Below are positions 8,018-15,681 of a DNA stretch of 52,916 nt, in pieces (the stretch's first letter is position 1; the number at the start of each line of letters is the position of its first letter). The stretch comes from Ferruginibacter sp. (GTDB taxonomy: Bacteria; Bacteroidota; Bacteroidia; Chitinophagales; Chitinophagaceae): assembly GCA_025350645.1 (NCBI GenBank), contig JANXXM010000085.1:1-52916 (forward strand), given 5' to 3'. A program made the translations under genes and the position numbers. A model generated the notes under the pieces. It was not told the DNA's origin, ran no database searches, and was given only the letters and a program-made list of their open reading frames with translations.

Positions 8018-9208
8018 TTATTTTACCCGCCGCTCCTTCCACATATAACTGCCAAATTTACCTAGCCAGCCTGCAATAACAGTGTACAAAATATGGAATG
8101 GCTGCATTACCGGAAACCACCATAACAGTTTTTGCTTACCGAAAAACTTTGCCACCGGGTATAAGAAAATAAGCTCTGCAATAATTTTTATAAGCAATAA
8201 AATTAACCATAAATTGATGGTAGAGAACATAAAAATTGAGCAAGAAAAAAAACTACTGGCAGTTGAAAAACTATGGTTATTAAACAAAGCCAGCAGTGGC
8301 AAAACCAGCATTAGTATATTAAAAAAATAAACGAGTACCAGTACAGGTAAAATTCTTTTATCATCATATTTATCTGCCTTGCTGGCCCAGCGAATGCGCT
8401 GATTAAAAAATTGTTTTATGCTTTGCACCGGTTCGGTATTTACAATAGCAGCGGCAGATTTTAAGAAATGTACCCGCTGCGGGTAAAGCGTATAAATTTT
8501 GTGCATCAGCAGCATATCATCGCCGCTTGCAATATTGTCTATACCTGCAAAACCTCCGGCTTCGTAAAATGCGCTGCGTTCGTAAGCCATATTTGCACCA
8601 TTGCACATCGTCATTTGTTTTTTATGTACCACCGCCCCGGTAATGCCTTGCAGGGTCATAAAATCCAGCGATTGAAAAATTTCTATAAACCTTCGCCTAG
8701 CATTTATAAACACTGGCGCAGCAATGAATGCAGCATTTTTTTCTTCATAAAAAGCAGCCAGGGTTTCCAGCCAGCGCACTGGCAGTAAACAATCTGCATC
8801 TGTTGTTATTATTAGTTTTCCTTTTGCCCGGGCAACGGCAATTTCAATAGCTTTTTTCTTATAAGCATTTAGCCCTGTGGTTACAAAATTCTGCAAAAAA
8901 ATAAGCTGTACATTTTGTGTAGAATATTTTTTTACTATGGCTGCTGTTTCATCTTCAGAATGGTCATCTACCACAATAATTTCATACAAATGTTTGGGGT
9001 ACGACCCGTTTAAAATAGATTGAATGCAATCATCTATAAACTGTGCTTCATTTCTTGCAGGGATAATTACAGAAATTGTTGTAATAAGATCTGCTACATT
9101 TTTTTTTATTTTAAATACAGGTATGGCACACCAGCTAAAACGATAATAAATAATTAGAGCAGTGTATAAAAAGGAAAATAGTATTGCTGTATATAAAAAT
9201 AGTACCAT
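8018..9208 (-). CDS. membrane-anchored family 2 glycosyltransferase
   Basis: This is a 396-residue protein. An N-terminal membrane helix (residues 3-25) is followed by a GT-A domain starting at VIIPARNEAQFIDDCI, with VVDDHSED, TDADCLLP (DxD-type), the acceptor segment GANMAYERSAF, SGDDMLLMHK (general base region) and FNQRIRWASK (Q/RxxRW motif). Three C-terminal membrane segments follow (about residues 285-390). This arrangement is that of processive or lipid-directed GT2 enzymes in the inner membrane. The Q/RxxRW motif suggests a bound polymer or lipid acceptor, but the product is unknown. No other polysaccharide genes are adjacent. Confidence 0.88.
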   Translation of the reverse strand: MVLFLYTAILFSFLYTALIIYYRFSWCAIPVFKIKKNVADLITTISVIIPARNEAQFIDDCIQSILNGSYPKHLYEIIVVDDHSEDETAAIVKKYSTQNVQLIFLQNFVTTGLNAYKKKAIEIAVARAKGKLIITTDADCLLPVRWLETLAAFYEEKNAAFIAAPVFINARRRFIEIFQSLDFMTLQGITGAVVHKKQMTMCNGANMAYERSAFYEAGGFAGIDNIASGDDMLLMHKIYTLYPQRVHFLKSAAAIVNTEPVQSIKQFFNQRIRWASKADKYDDKRILPVLVLVYFFNILMLVLPLLALFNNHSFSTASSFFSCSIFMFSTINLWLILLLIKIIAELIFLYPVAKFFGKQKLLWWFPVMQPFHILYTVIAGWLGKFGSYMWKERRVK

Positions 9209-9258
9209 GGTAGTTGTAAAAGTAGCAAATGGATATGCTTTTAGTTTTTAAGAATAAT

Positions 9259-9513
9259 CTAATGCATTGTCCATATCGTAAAGGAAATTAAAAACTTTTT
9301 GAATACGCCAAAAATTAAGAAAAAGAAAACTTTGCTTTCCCAGTGCAGAAAAAAATCAAATATCTGGTGCATAAAGTTTTTGGTACTGAGCTGCTCCTCA
9401 TGAAAAATTTTTTCGCCGCAGTGGTTGCATATTTTTTCGCTAAAAGTAAGTTTGCAGTTTCGGCAGGTATGTATTTGTACGGGAGGCTTTACATTACTTA
9501 CTTTATAATTCAT
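9259..9513 (-). CDS. short zinc-ribbon protein, possibly a truncated DUF3667-like gene
   Basis: This is an 84-residue protein with a four-Cys zinc ribbon (CRNCKLTF ... CNHCGEK, residues 17-35), then an amphipathic/hydrophobic stretch (FMHQIFDFFLHWESKVFFFL) that resembles the start of DUF3667-type Bacteroidota membrane proteins. Those proteins continue for another 150-250 residues with several membrane spans. Here the frame stops after one hydrophobic segment, and no continuation is found in the 50 bp before the glycosyltransferase. It may be a decayed gene or a short standalone variant. Confidence 0.45.
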   Translation of the reverse strand: MNYKVSNVKPPVQIHTCRNCKLTFSEKICNHCGEKIFHEEQLSTKNFMHQIFDFFLHWESKVFFFLIFGVFKKFLISFTIWTMH

Positions 9514-9611
9514 TAAACAAGTTTTTGTAAAAATAGCCGTTTATATTAATTTTACAGTATTACACAATGATATCGTTTTACATAAGTTCACTTTTAAAAA
9601 TAATAATTGCA

Positions 9612-10109
9612 ATGGCAAATCCCACCATAGAATTAATAGCTGCTTTAAAAGAAACCGCTACCCGCTTGAGAAACGGGTCGCATTATGCATGGGGCCACCA
9701 TGGCGCATGCAACTGTGGTAATCTTGTGCAGGTTGTCACTCATTTTACCGAAGGTGAAATACTGCGGTATGCGCATACTGCTGCAGGCGAGTGGACGGAA
9801 CTTACCGAAGAGTTTTGCCCGATAACCAATGCTCCGCTTACTTTGGTAATTACAAAGCTGCAGGATATCGGCCTTACGCCCACCGACATACATCATATAG
9901 AATACCTTAGCGATAAAGAAGTATTGAAATACTTGCCAGGAGGCTTTCGCTGGCTCAAAAGAAATAAAAAAGAAGATGCTATTGATTATTTTGAAGCCTT
10001 TGCAACTATGCTGGAGGAAAAAATATTGGGGTTAGTAGAAGTGAATATAGACAGCATTCCTTTAATAAAAAATATTGCTGTAAAAAAACAGGATGTACTG
10101 GTTTTTTAA
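9612..10109 (+). CDS. conserved hypothetical protein
   Basis: This is a 165-residue protein when started at the ATG at 9612 (MANPTIELIAALKET); the open frame extends 15 codons upstream with hydrophobic, non-typical residues. The most striking part is HYAWGHHGACNCGNLVQ near residue 25, a His/Cys-rich stretch that could bind metal. There is no signal peptide and no recognised catalytic motif. I do not recognise the family with confidence. A 7-bp stem-loop follows at 10136-10152 before the AraC-type gene. Confidence 0.75.
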   Translation: MANPTIELIAALKETATRLRNGSHYAWGHHGACNCGNLVQVVTHFTEGEILRYAHTAAGEWTELTEEFCPITNAPLTLVITKLQDIGLTPTDIHHIEYLSDKEVLKYLPGGFRWLKRNKKEDAIDYFEAFATMLEEKILGLVEVNIDSIPLIKNIAVKKQDVLVF

Positions 10110-10135
10110 TATAATATAAAAATTTACTTACAGGT

Positions 10136-10152
10136 CGGTGAAATCTTCACCG
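10136..10152 (+). terminator. small stem-loop after the 9612-10109 gene (weak terminator candidate)
   Basis: CGGTGAA and TTCACCG form a perfect 7-bp stem with an ATC loop. The following sequence is only moderately T-rich, so this may be a weak terminator or a 5'-leader structure of the AraC-type gene that begins 20 bp later. Confidence 0.35.
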
Positions 10153-10172
10153 GCTTCGGTTATTTTACAGCC

Positions 10173-11408
10173 ATGCGATTTGATTTTAATTTTTACAGCT
10201 CCTTATTACTTGTTTTTTTTGTGCATGGGCTGGTTTATGCTATTCTTTTATGTAGAAAAGGTATATTAAAAGAAAACACAGCAGATAAATGGCTCAGCCT
10301 TTTTTTAATCCTTTGCATACTACATATAAGCCCGTGGATGCTGGGCTTCGGCGGCTGGTACGATAACCAGCCCTACCGGGATATTTTGTTTTACACACCA
10401 TTTCAGCATTTGTTTTTTATTGGGCCCGTAATATTTTTTTATGTGCAGCGCCTGCTTAATCCTTCTTTTAAATTTGGTAAAAAGGAATGGCTGCATTTAC
10501 TGCCAGGCATCATTTATATTTTGTACAGCATAGTAATGGTTGTTGCAGATAAGATTTTTTTTAAAAGATATTATTTTCTTGCAGATGGCGAAGACAGGGA
10601 TTTTGATACCTGGTACCAGCTTGCAGGTTTTACATCTATGGTATTTTATTTTTTATTATCGCTACGCTATTTTACTGTGTATAAAAAGTTGATGGTGCAG
10701 GTAACCAGCTATGCAGATACATTATTGTTTAAATGGATAAAAAACTTTTTGTATGCTTTCTTAATTATGCTTGCAGTGAGGCTGATTTTTTTTGTGGGAG
10801 GATTTTTTCCTTACTTTCAAAAGATAGGATATATAGGTCCCTGGTGGGAGTATTTTTCTTTTGCTATTATTTTTTACTATATAGCTATTACCGGTTATTC
10901 CAATGCTATAGAAACTACCATACCCTTTAAACTAAACTTGTTGCATTACAAGCGGGTAATGCTTTTACATAATACAATTGCAGAAGAAACGCAACCAAAT
11001 AATGCAATAGAAGATGCAGAAATTATAGAAATAGAAACTGCCGGTATTATTGCGAAAGAAGATGAAAATTTACTGGCAGAATGGAAACCTAAAGTGCTGC
11101 AGTTTATACAAACAGAAAAAGCGTATGAAGATGCAGAACTTTCATTAACACAAGTGGCCAGGCAATTAAAAACAAACCCTACCATTATTTCTAAAGTAAT
11201 TAACCAAGGGTTTAAGCAAAATTTTAATGACTTTATAAACTATTACCGCATAGAAGCCGTAAAAGAAAAATTGAAAGCAGGGGAGCAGAAAACACAAACT
11301 TTATTGGGTATTGCTTACGACTGCGGCTTTAATTCTAAAGCTACCTTTAATCGATCTTTTAAAAAAAGTATGGGTATAAGTCCGAAAGAATTTGTAATGA
11401 ATTTGTAA
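10173..11408 (+). CDS. membrane-bound AraC-family transcriptional regulator
   Basis: This is a 411-residue protein. Residues 1-250 contain about seven predicted membrane spans (for example SLLLVFFVHGLVYAILL, FQHLFFIGPVIFFYV, LPGIIYILYSIVMVV). The last ~105 residues are an AraC/XylS double helix-turn-helix: LSLTQVARQLKTNPTIISKV, then FINYYRIEAVKEKL and the signature GIAYDCGFNSKATFNRSFKK...GISPKEF. Such seven-span plus AraC proteins are common in Bacteroidota and are thought to sense a signal at the membrane. The next gene downstream is an exported GIN-domain protein whose upstream region carries 20-bp-spaced direct repeats, a plausible target. Confidence 0.9.
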   Translation: MRFDFNFYSSLLLVFFVHGLVYAILLCRKGILKENTADKWLSLFLILCILHISPWMLGFGGWYDNQPYRDILFYTPFQHLFFIGPVIFFYVQRLLNPSFKFGKKEWLHLLPGIIYILYSIVMVVADKIFFKRYYFLADGEDRDFDTWYQLAGFTSMVFYFLLSLRYFTVYKKLMVQVTSYADTLLFKWIKNFLYAFLIMLAVRLIFFVGGFFPYFQKIGYIGPWWEYFSFAIIFYYIAITGYSNAIETTIPFKLNLLHYKRVMLLHNTIAEETQPNNAIEDAEIIEIETAGIIAKEDENLLAEWKPKVLQFIQTEKAYEDAELSLTQVARQLKTNPTIISKVINQGFKQNFNDFINYYRIEAVKEKLKAGEQKTQTLLGIAYDCGFNSKATFNRSFKKSMGISPKEFVMNL

Positions 11409-11480
11409 AATTGCTGCAAATACTCATTTGCAATGGTTCTATTTTAAGCCGTTTCTATTATGAAAGTCTTTGCCCACATC

Positions 11481-11509
11481 ATTTGATACGCTTCCTCATT
11501 ATTTGATAC
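11481..11509 (+). promoter_or_regulatory. direct-repeat operator candidate upstream of the GIN-domain gene
   Basis: ATTTGATAC occurs at 11481-11489 and again at 11501-11509, exactly 20 bp (two helical turns) apart, with related ATTTG starts at 11517 and 11534. Direct repeats on one face of the helix are typical of AraC-family sites, and an AraC-type gene ends at 11408. The assignment is inference. Confidence 0.4.
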
Positions 11510-11607
11510 CTTTTTCATTTGGCTCAAATCATCATTTGCAGCGACAGCCGCTTCTTTGTGATAGCATCTTTGTTGAAACAAATTTTATGTCAACAAAAAC
11601 AGCTCTC

Positions 11608-12225
11608 ATGAAAAAATTAACTTTCTCCCTTCTTGCTTTTTTATTGCTTGCACAGGTAAGCTGCTACAGCCAAAACCCGCCGTTGCGTGGCTCTGGTAAA
11701 ATTGTACAGAAAATATTTTCTCTTACAGGTTTTGATGCCATAGAGTTTTTGGATATGGATGGTGTTATGGAAGTAGAAGCCGGTAAACCATTTTCTATAA
11801 TTGCCAGTATTGATGATAATTTATTGCCCCTGCTGGAGGTAAGGGTTGCAGGAAAAAGACTTTTGGTAAAACTAAAAGGGAATTTTAGCAACAGGCTTTA
11901 TGTGGAAGAAACAAATATTCACATAAAAATAAGCCTGCCGCAAGTACTGTCTGTTTTTCACAGGAGCAATGGAAACCTTGCTGTGAGTGGCATACAGGGC
12001 AATACTTTTAAAATAAAAAACACCGGCAATGGTAATACCAATTTAAAGGGAAGTATAGATGAACTAGAAATTATTTGCAGAGGCAACGGTACAGTAAATG
12101 CCAGGGATATGAAAGTAAAAACACTACAGGTACGCAGAAGTGGTAATGGAAATGTATATGCCAAAGCGGATAAAATAATACAAAGCGAAAGTAACGGCAA
12201 TGGAGAATTTATTCATAAAAAATAA
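11608..12225 (+). CDS. exported head-GIN-domain (DUF2807) protein
   Basis: This is a 205-residue protein with the start set at the ATG at 11608 (MKKLTFSLLAFLLLAQVSCYSQ), which gives a good signal peptide; the alternative ATG at 11587 adds seven residues. The mature part begins GSGKIVQKIFSLTGFDAIEF and then shows the repetitive beta-strand pattern of the GIN domain with repeated Asn-Gly turns (NTGNGNTNLKGS, RGNGTVNA, SGNGNVYA, SNGNGEF). These domains form beta-helix-like surface or periplasmic proteins of unknown function in Bacteroidota. The cysteine at residue 19 might act as a lipobox, but AQVSC is a weak match. It is likely regulated by the upstream AraC protein. Confidence 0.82.
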   Translation: MKKLTFSLLAFLLLAQVSCYSQNPPLRGSGKIVQKIFSLTGFDAIEFLDMDGVMEVEAGKPFSIIASIDDNLLPLLEVRVAGKRLLVKLKGNFSNRLYVEETNIHIKISLPQVLSVFHRSNGNLAVSGIQGNTFKIKNTGNGNTNLKGSIDELEIICRGNGTVNARDMKVKTLQVRRSGNGNVYAKADKIIQSESNGNGEFIHKK

Positions 12226-12289
12226 AAAATAAAAAAATACAACTTAATAATTCATCTTAATATTCCATTCATTAATAAAACAAAAAATC

Positions 12290-12655
12290 ATGAAACAGTC
12301 CATCATAAAAATCATTTTTGCTACATTTTTATCGGTGCTCATTTTTTCCTCGTGCGCACTTACTTCGGGCTTAACTATTGAGCCAAATAAAAGTTTTGAG
12401 CTGGGCAGTGGCAATCATGGAAGCTATACGGTTACTGCTACCAATAAAAGAAATATGCCCATAGATGTATACCAGATAAATGAGCAAAAAGTGCAAACTC
12501 TAGTAGCTACCCTGCAGCCCGGCGCTACCGAAACCCTGCGTGTAGCAGCTAATAATACCCTCATTTTAAAAAATAATAGCAACGACACGGCTCTTGTTAA
12601 TGTAAAAATAAATGGCGATACACAACTAAGTATGGGGTACAAAGAGAATAAGTGA
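12290..12655 (+). CDS. small lipoprotein, unknown function
   Basis: This is a 121-residue protein with a lipoprotein signal (MKQSIIKIIFATFLSVLIFSSC, Cys at residue 22). The mature part is a short beta-rich domain (SYTVTATNKRNMPIDVYQI, TETLRVAANNTLILKNNS) that resembles a single immunoglobulin-like sandwich. I do not recognise a named family. It follows the GIN-domain gene by 64 bp on the same strand and may share its transcript. It is probably exposed at the periplasmic or outer-membrane side. Confidence 0.75.
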   Translation: MKQSIIKIIFATFLSVLIFSSCALTSGLTIEPNKSFELGSGNHGSYTVTATNKRNMPIDVYQINEQKVQTLVATLQPGATETLRVAANNTLILKNNSNDTALVNVKINGDTQLSMGYKENK

Positions 12656-12862
12656 TGAGTTGCTGCTAAGTTGTGAAAGGGCGAAATGATACAATGCAAA
12701 ATGCTCAGCAGAATGATGACAGTCTCCCGACAAAAATGTAAGGGGCACAGTTTCGGATAAAAGTGGAAATCATTTTTGTTGGCTTTGATCAAAAAAGATG
12801 GTAACGTATAGCCGGGTAAAATGTTGAGAATGTTTTAAGCTTAAAGTCGCTCTGTGTATTAT

Positions 12863-14149
12863 TTATTTTACCACAAACATTTCGTTCCATCTTGTGGTAT
12901 ACCTCGGGCTGCGCATTTCTACACGCATTTTCCAGTCTCGTTTAGTACCGCTGGCTGCAAATTTTACTACATCATTCCGCATAGCAAAATTTACGTTGTC
13001 AATCATTTCCATGAGCAAACGCTTGCTATTATTTTTTTCTGATACAAAAAGATTTGCCTGTATAGTATTATCCGGCACCAGCCCACTGAGCATTACACCA
13101 GCTTTTTTGTATTGCTTGGTTTTGTCGAAAATTTTATCTACAAGGCTGGTAGCAGCTTTTATAAGTTCGTTGGTAGCACTGGTGGCAATGGGCAATACGG
13201 CGTAATGACTCAATGTATTTCCATGCCTGAAATGCCCGTTGTTACTCGGCTCTTTCGTAACCACAAAAACGCTGACAATAGTAGCTGCACTTTTTTGCCT
13301 GCGTAATTTTTCTGCAGCACGACTTGTATATGTTGCTACAGCTTCTTTAATATCTGCCTTGCTCGTAACAGTGTGGCCAAACATACGAGTACTGGCAATC
13401 ATTTTTTTTACGGTGAGTTGTTCATCTGCTAATGCCAATGCGGATTCACCATTTAATTCTTTTATCATTCTAGAACCTACCACACCGCCTAAATTTTTAT
13501 ACGCCCATGGGGCAGCTTTTTTGCTGAGATCGTAAGCAGTATAAACTGCGTTCAGCTCTTTAAGTTTTTCTGCATACTGCCTGCCTATGCCCCATACTTC
13601 GTTTACCGGTGTGGCTTGCAGGGCTTTTTCTATTTTTTCTTTTGTATCTAATACCACCACACATTGTGTTTTTACTTTGTGTTTTTTTGCAAGATGGTTG
13701 GCTACTTTGCACAATACTTTTGTTGGGGCAAGGCCAATGGAAACTTTAATACCCGTCCATTGCTCCACGGTTTCTCTAATATATAAACCTACTTTAAAAT
13801 AATCCTGTTTATTAAATTCTGCTAAGTCTAAAAAGGCCTCATCTACAGAATACACTTCTACGTTTTCATCGCCCAATAATATACGGAGTGTATCCATTAC
13901 ACGCTGGCTCATATCTCCATACAAATTGTAATTAGATGAAAAGGTAGCAACATTATGTTTTTCTATAAGTGGCTTTGCCAAAAAATAAGGGCCGGCCATA
14001 CCTACACCAATTTCCTTTGCCTCATCTGACCGGGAAATGATACAGCCATCATTGTTGCTAAGCACAACAACCGGTTTCTCATCTAGCTCCGGACGAAACA
14101 AGCGCTCGCAGGAGCAATAAAAACTGTTACAATCTATAATGGCTTTCAT
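12863..14149 (-). CDS. umuC: Y-family DNA polymerase V catalytic subunit UmuC
   Basis: This is a 428-residue protein. The Y-family palm and fingers start at residue 1 with MKAIIDCNSFYCSCERLF (first catalytic Asp), then VVVLSNNDGCIISRSDEAK, and the second catalytic site YSVDEAFLDL (about residue 102). WGIGRQYAEKLKEL is the helix-hairpin-helix of the thumb, and the C-terminal little finger and UmuC-type tail follow. The length is close to that of E. coli UmuC (422). It performs error-prone bypass of lesions with UmuD. umuD lies upstream on the same strand, separated by a 282-bp region with palindromic repeats, so the two may still form one transcript. Confidence 0.95.
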   Translation of the reverse strand: MKAIIDCNSFYCSCERLFRPELDEKPVVVLSNNDGCIISRSDEAKEIGVGMAGPYFLAKPLIEKHNVATFSSNYNLYGDMSQRVMDTLRILLGDENVEVYSVDEAFLDLAEFNKQDYFKVGLYIRETVEQWTGIKVSIGLAPTKVLCKVANHLAKKHKVKTQCVVVLDTKEKIEKALQATPVNEVWGIGRQYAEKLKELNAVYTAYDLSKKAAPWAYKNLGGVVGSRMIKELNGESALALADEQLTVKKMIASTRMFGHTVTSKADIKEAVATYTSRAAEKLRRQKSAATIVSVFVVTKEPSNNGHFRHGNTLSHYAVLPIATSATNELIKAATSLVDKIFDKTKQYKKAGVMLSGLVPDNTIQANLFVSEKNNSKRLLMEMIDNVNFAMRNDVVKFAASGTKRDWKMRVEMRSPRYTTRWNEMFVVK

Positions 14150-14178
14150 GGTATTTTAAAAATCCCGGCGGCTCATCG

Positions 14179-14251
14179 CCCCGTCAGCGGTTCAATATAG
14201 TCTTTAAACTTTTTTTAATCAACCGCTGACAGGGTTTACAACCGCTGACGG
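14179..14251. repeat. palindrome-bounded repeat, copy 1 (umuC-umuD spacer)
   Basis: This is a 73-bp unit beginning CCCCGTCAGCGGTT and ending AACCGCTGACGG, with an internal CAACCGCTGACAGGG. Its ends are inverted complements of one another, so the unit folds into a long hairpin. A second, diverged copy lies at 14311-14380. The surroundings also match in part (GGCGGCT just before each copy), so the duplicated block may be about 90 bp. Confidence 0.7.
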
Positions 14252-14310
14252 TGTTTGGGATACTTTTTTAAATTCGTAAAAGTTTAAAAAACCGGGGCGG
14301 CGGCTTCCAA

Positions 14311-14380
14311 CCCCGTCAGTGGTTGAATATAACCTTCAACTTTTCAATCAACCGCCGTCAGGGTTTACAACCGCTGACGG
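14311..14380. repeat. palindrome-bounded repeat, copy 2 (umuC-umuD spacer)
   Basis: This 70-bp unit is a direct repeat of 14179-14251 with a few substitutions: it starts CCCCGTCAGTGGTT, has an internal CAACCGCCGTCAGGG and ends CCGCTGACGG. The core CCGTCAG(C/T)GGTT and its complement recur in each unit. The two copies are separated by 59 bp. Together they occupy the non-coding spacer between umuD and umuC. Confidence 0.7.
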
Positions 14381-14431
14381 AGCGTTACAACTTTTTTATC
14401 TTTTAAAAATTATAACATCATTAATCAAAAA

Positions 14432-14866
14432 TTACCAGGTCATCCGCATTACCCACATTACCACTCCCCATATTTTTACATCGCTCATTTCACTTACATC
14501 TATTGTAGTAATTTTTGGCGCATCAGCTATTAACAACAATTTATTAAATGTTTTTTCGTATCGGCGTATGAGCATTTCGCCATCTACAACAGCAATAACT
14601 ATTTTGCCGTTGGTGGGTTGCACGCTTTTATCTACTATGGCAATATCCCCATTAAAAATACCTGCGTTTATCATGCTATTGCCGCTTACTTTCATAAAAA
14701 AAGTAGCGGGCTTGTTGCGTATAAGCTGTTCGTTTAAATCAATACCCCGTTCTGCATAATCATCTGCTGCTGCGCCAAAACCAGTGGCATTTGCAGTGCG
14801 GGTATCATGCTGCGTATATGCTTTGCTGCCTTTATAGCTACTGCCAAAAAAGTTTTCCACTTCCAT
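14432..14866 (-). CDS. umuD: UmuD-like translesion polymerase subunit / S24 peptidase homologue
   Basis: This is a 144-residue protein aligned along its length with UmuD: a cleavage region ATGFGAAADDYAERGIDLNE (Thr-Gly where E. coli has Cys24-Gly25), the nucleophile block KVSGNSMINAGI (Ser60 equivalent), GDIAIVD, and DGEMLIRRYEK where E. coli has DGEFTVKKL. In this alignment the catalytic Lys97 position is Arg (codons ATA CGC CGA), so self-cleavage may be lost or changed. It normally pairs with UmuC as polymerase V. It is the upstream gene of the umuDC pair. Two palindromic 15-mers lie just upstream of its start. Confidence 0.88.
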   Translation of the reverse strand: MEVENFFGSSYKGSKAYTQHDTRTANATGFGAAADDYAERGIDLNEQLIRNKPATFFMKVSGNSMINAGIFNGDIAIVDKSVQPTNGKIVIAVVDGEMLIRRYEKTFNKLLLIADAPKITTIDVSEMSDVKIWGVVMWVMRMTW

Positions 14867-14885
14867 AAAATATATTTTTGTATTA

Positions 14886-14923
14886 ACTAAATTATTTAGT
14901 AAATTTATACTAAATTATTTGGT
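14886..14923 (-). promoter_or_regulatory. tandem palindromic operator candidate upstream of umuD
   Basis: ACTAAATTATTTAGT (14886-14900) is a perfect 15-bp palindrome, and ACTAAATTATTTGGT (14909-14923) is a near-perfect second copy 23 bp further upstream. They lie 20-57 bp upstream of the umuD start codon, where a damage-responsive repressor would be expected to bind. Identification as an SOS or LexA-type operator is inference. Confidence 0.5.
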
Positions 14924-15021
14924 AATAAAATTTTATTGTTTTTAAATTATTGCTTATAAGTTAAAAACTGAAACCTACCTGATGATGAAAAAATAATAAT
15001 TGTTGAAATGCTTAATTACAA

Positions 15022-15681
15022 ATGATGAAAAATAAACAAATGTCCGGCCTCCCTTTCTTACGGAGAGGAACCGAGGGAGAGACTGTAATACCCGGTTATA
15101 ATGTGTACGAATATTTGCTCGTACTAAACCCACACGAAGATTTGCGAAATAAAATTATGAATGTAAAAAAAGCATTTTACGAAAGCTATAAGTCATCAAC
15201 AGCGCTGTACAGCAAACCACATGTAACCCTGGTAAATTTTACGCAGTACGAAATGATGGAGGAGCGTATTATAAACCGGCTGCACCATATTGCCATGGGT
15301 TGCCCGCCGGTAAAAATAGAAATGAAAGATTACGGAAGTTTTCCTGCACACACTATTTATATAAACGTAACCAGTAAAGTGCCTATACAAAACCTGGTAA
15401 AAAATATACGAACAGAAACGCAACGCCTCCTGAAATTTGATGAAGATAAAAAACCACATTTTATAATGGAACCGCACATAACCATTGCAAGAAAACTGCT
15501 GCCGTGGCAATATGAAAAAGGATGGTTAGAATATAGTCATAGAAATTTTACAGGCCGTTTTATTGCAGATGCCATGCTGCTGCTAAAAAGACCTGCCGGC
15601 GAAATGAAATATGAAATAGCTGCAAGATTTGCTTTTGAAAACTTACCAGTAGCTACAGTGCAGGGCGCATTATTTTCTTAA
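15022..15681 (+). CDS. 2'-5' RNA ligase-like 2H phosphoesterase
   Basis: This protein is 219 residues long from the ATG at 15022. It has the two HxT motifs of the 2H superfamily: KPHVTLVNF (about residue 67) and EPHITIARK (about residue 152), each in a conserved context. The 2H fold hydrolyses or forms 2'-5' or cyclic phosphodiester bonds in RNA or nucleotides; the substrate is unknown. The first ~27 residues look like translated intergenic sequence and contain a DNA hairpin (CTCCCT...AGGGAG, 15049-15079). The real start could be the GTG at 15103 (VYEYLLVL). It is divergent from umuD and lies upstream of the SPL-like radical SAM gene. Confidence 0.85.
   Translation: MMKNKQMSGLPFLRRGTEGETVIPGYNVYEYLLVLNPHEDLRNKIMNVKKAFYESYKSSTALYSKPHVTLVNFTQYEMMEERIINRLHHIAMGCPPVKIEMKDYGSFPAHTIYINVTSKVPIQNLVKNIRTETQRLLKFDEDKKPHFIMEPHITIARKLLPWQYEKGWLEYSHRNFTGRFIADAMLLLKRPAGEMKYEIAARFAFENLPVATVQGALFS

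Noticed and set aside
12424-12792. Minus-strand reading frame opposite the small lipoprotein gene
   Set aside because: It is antisense to a gene with a good lipobox and has no signal or domain of its own.
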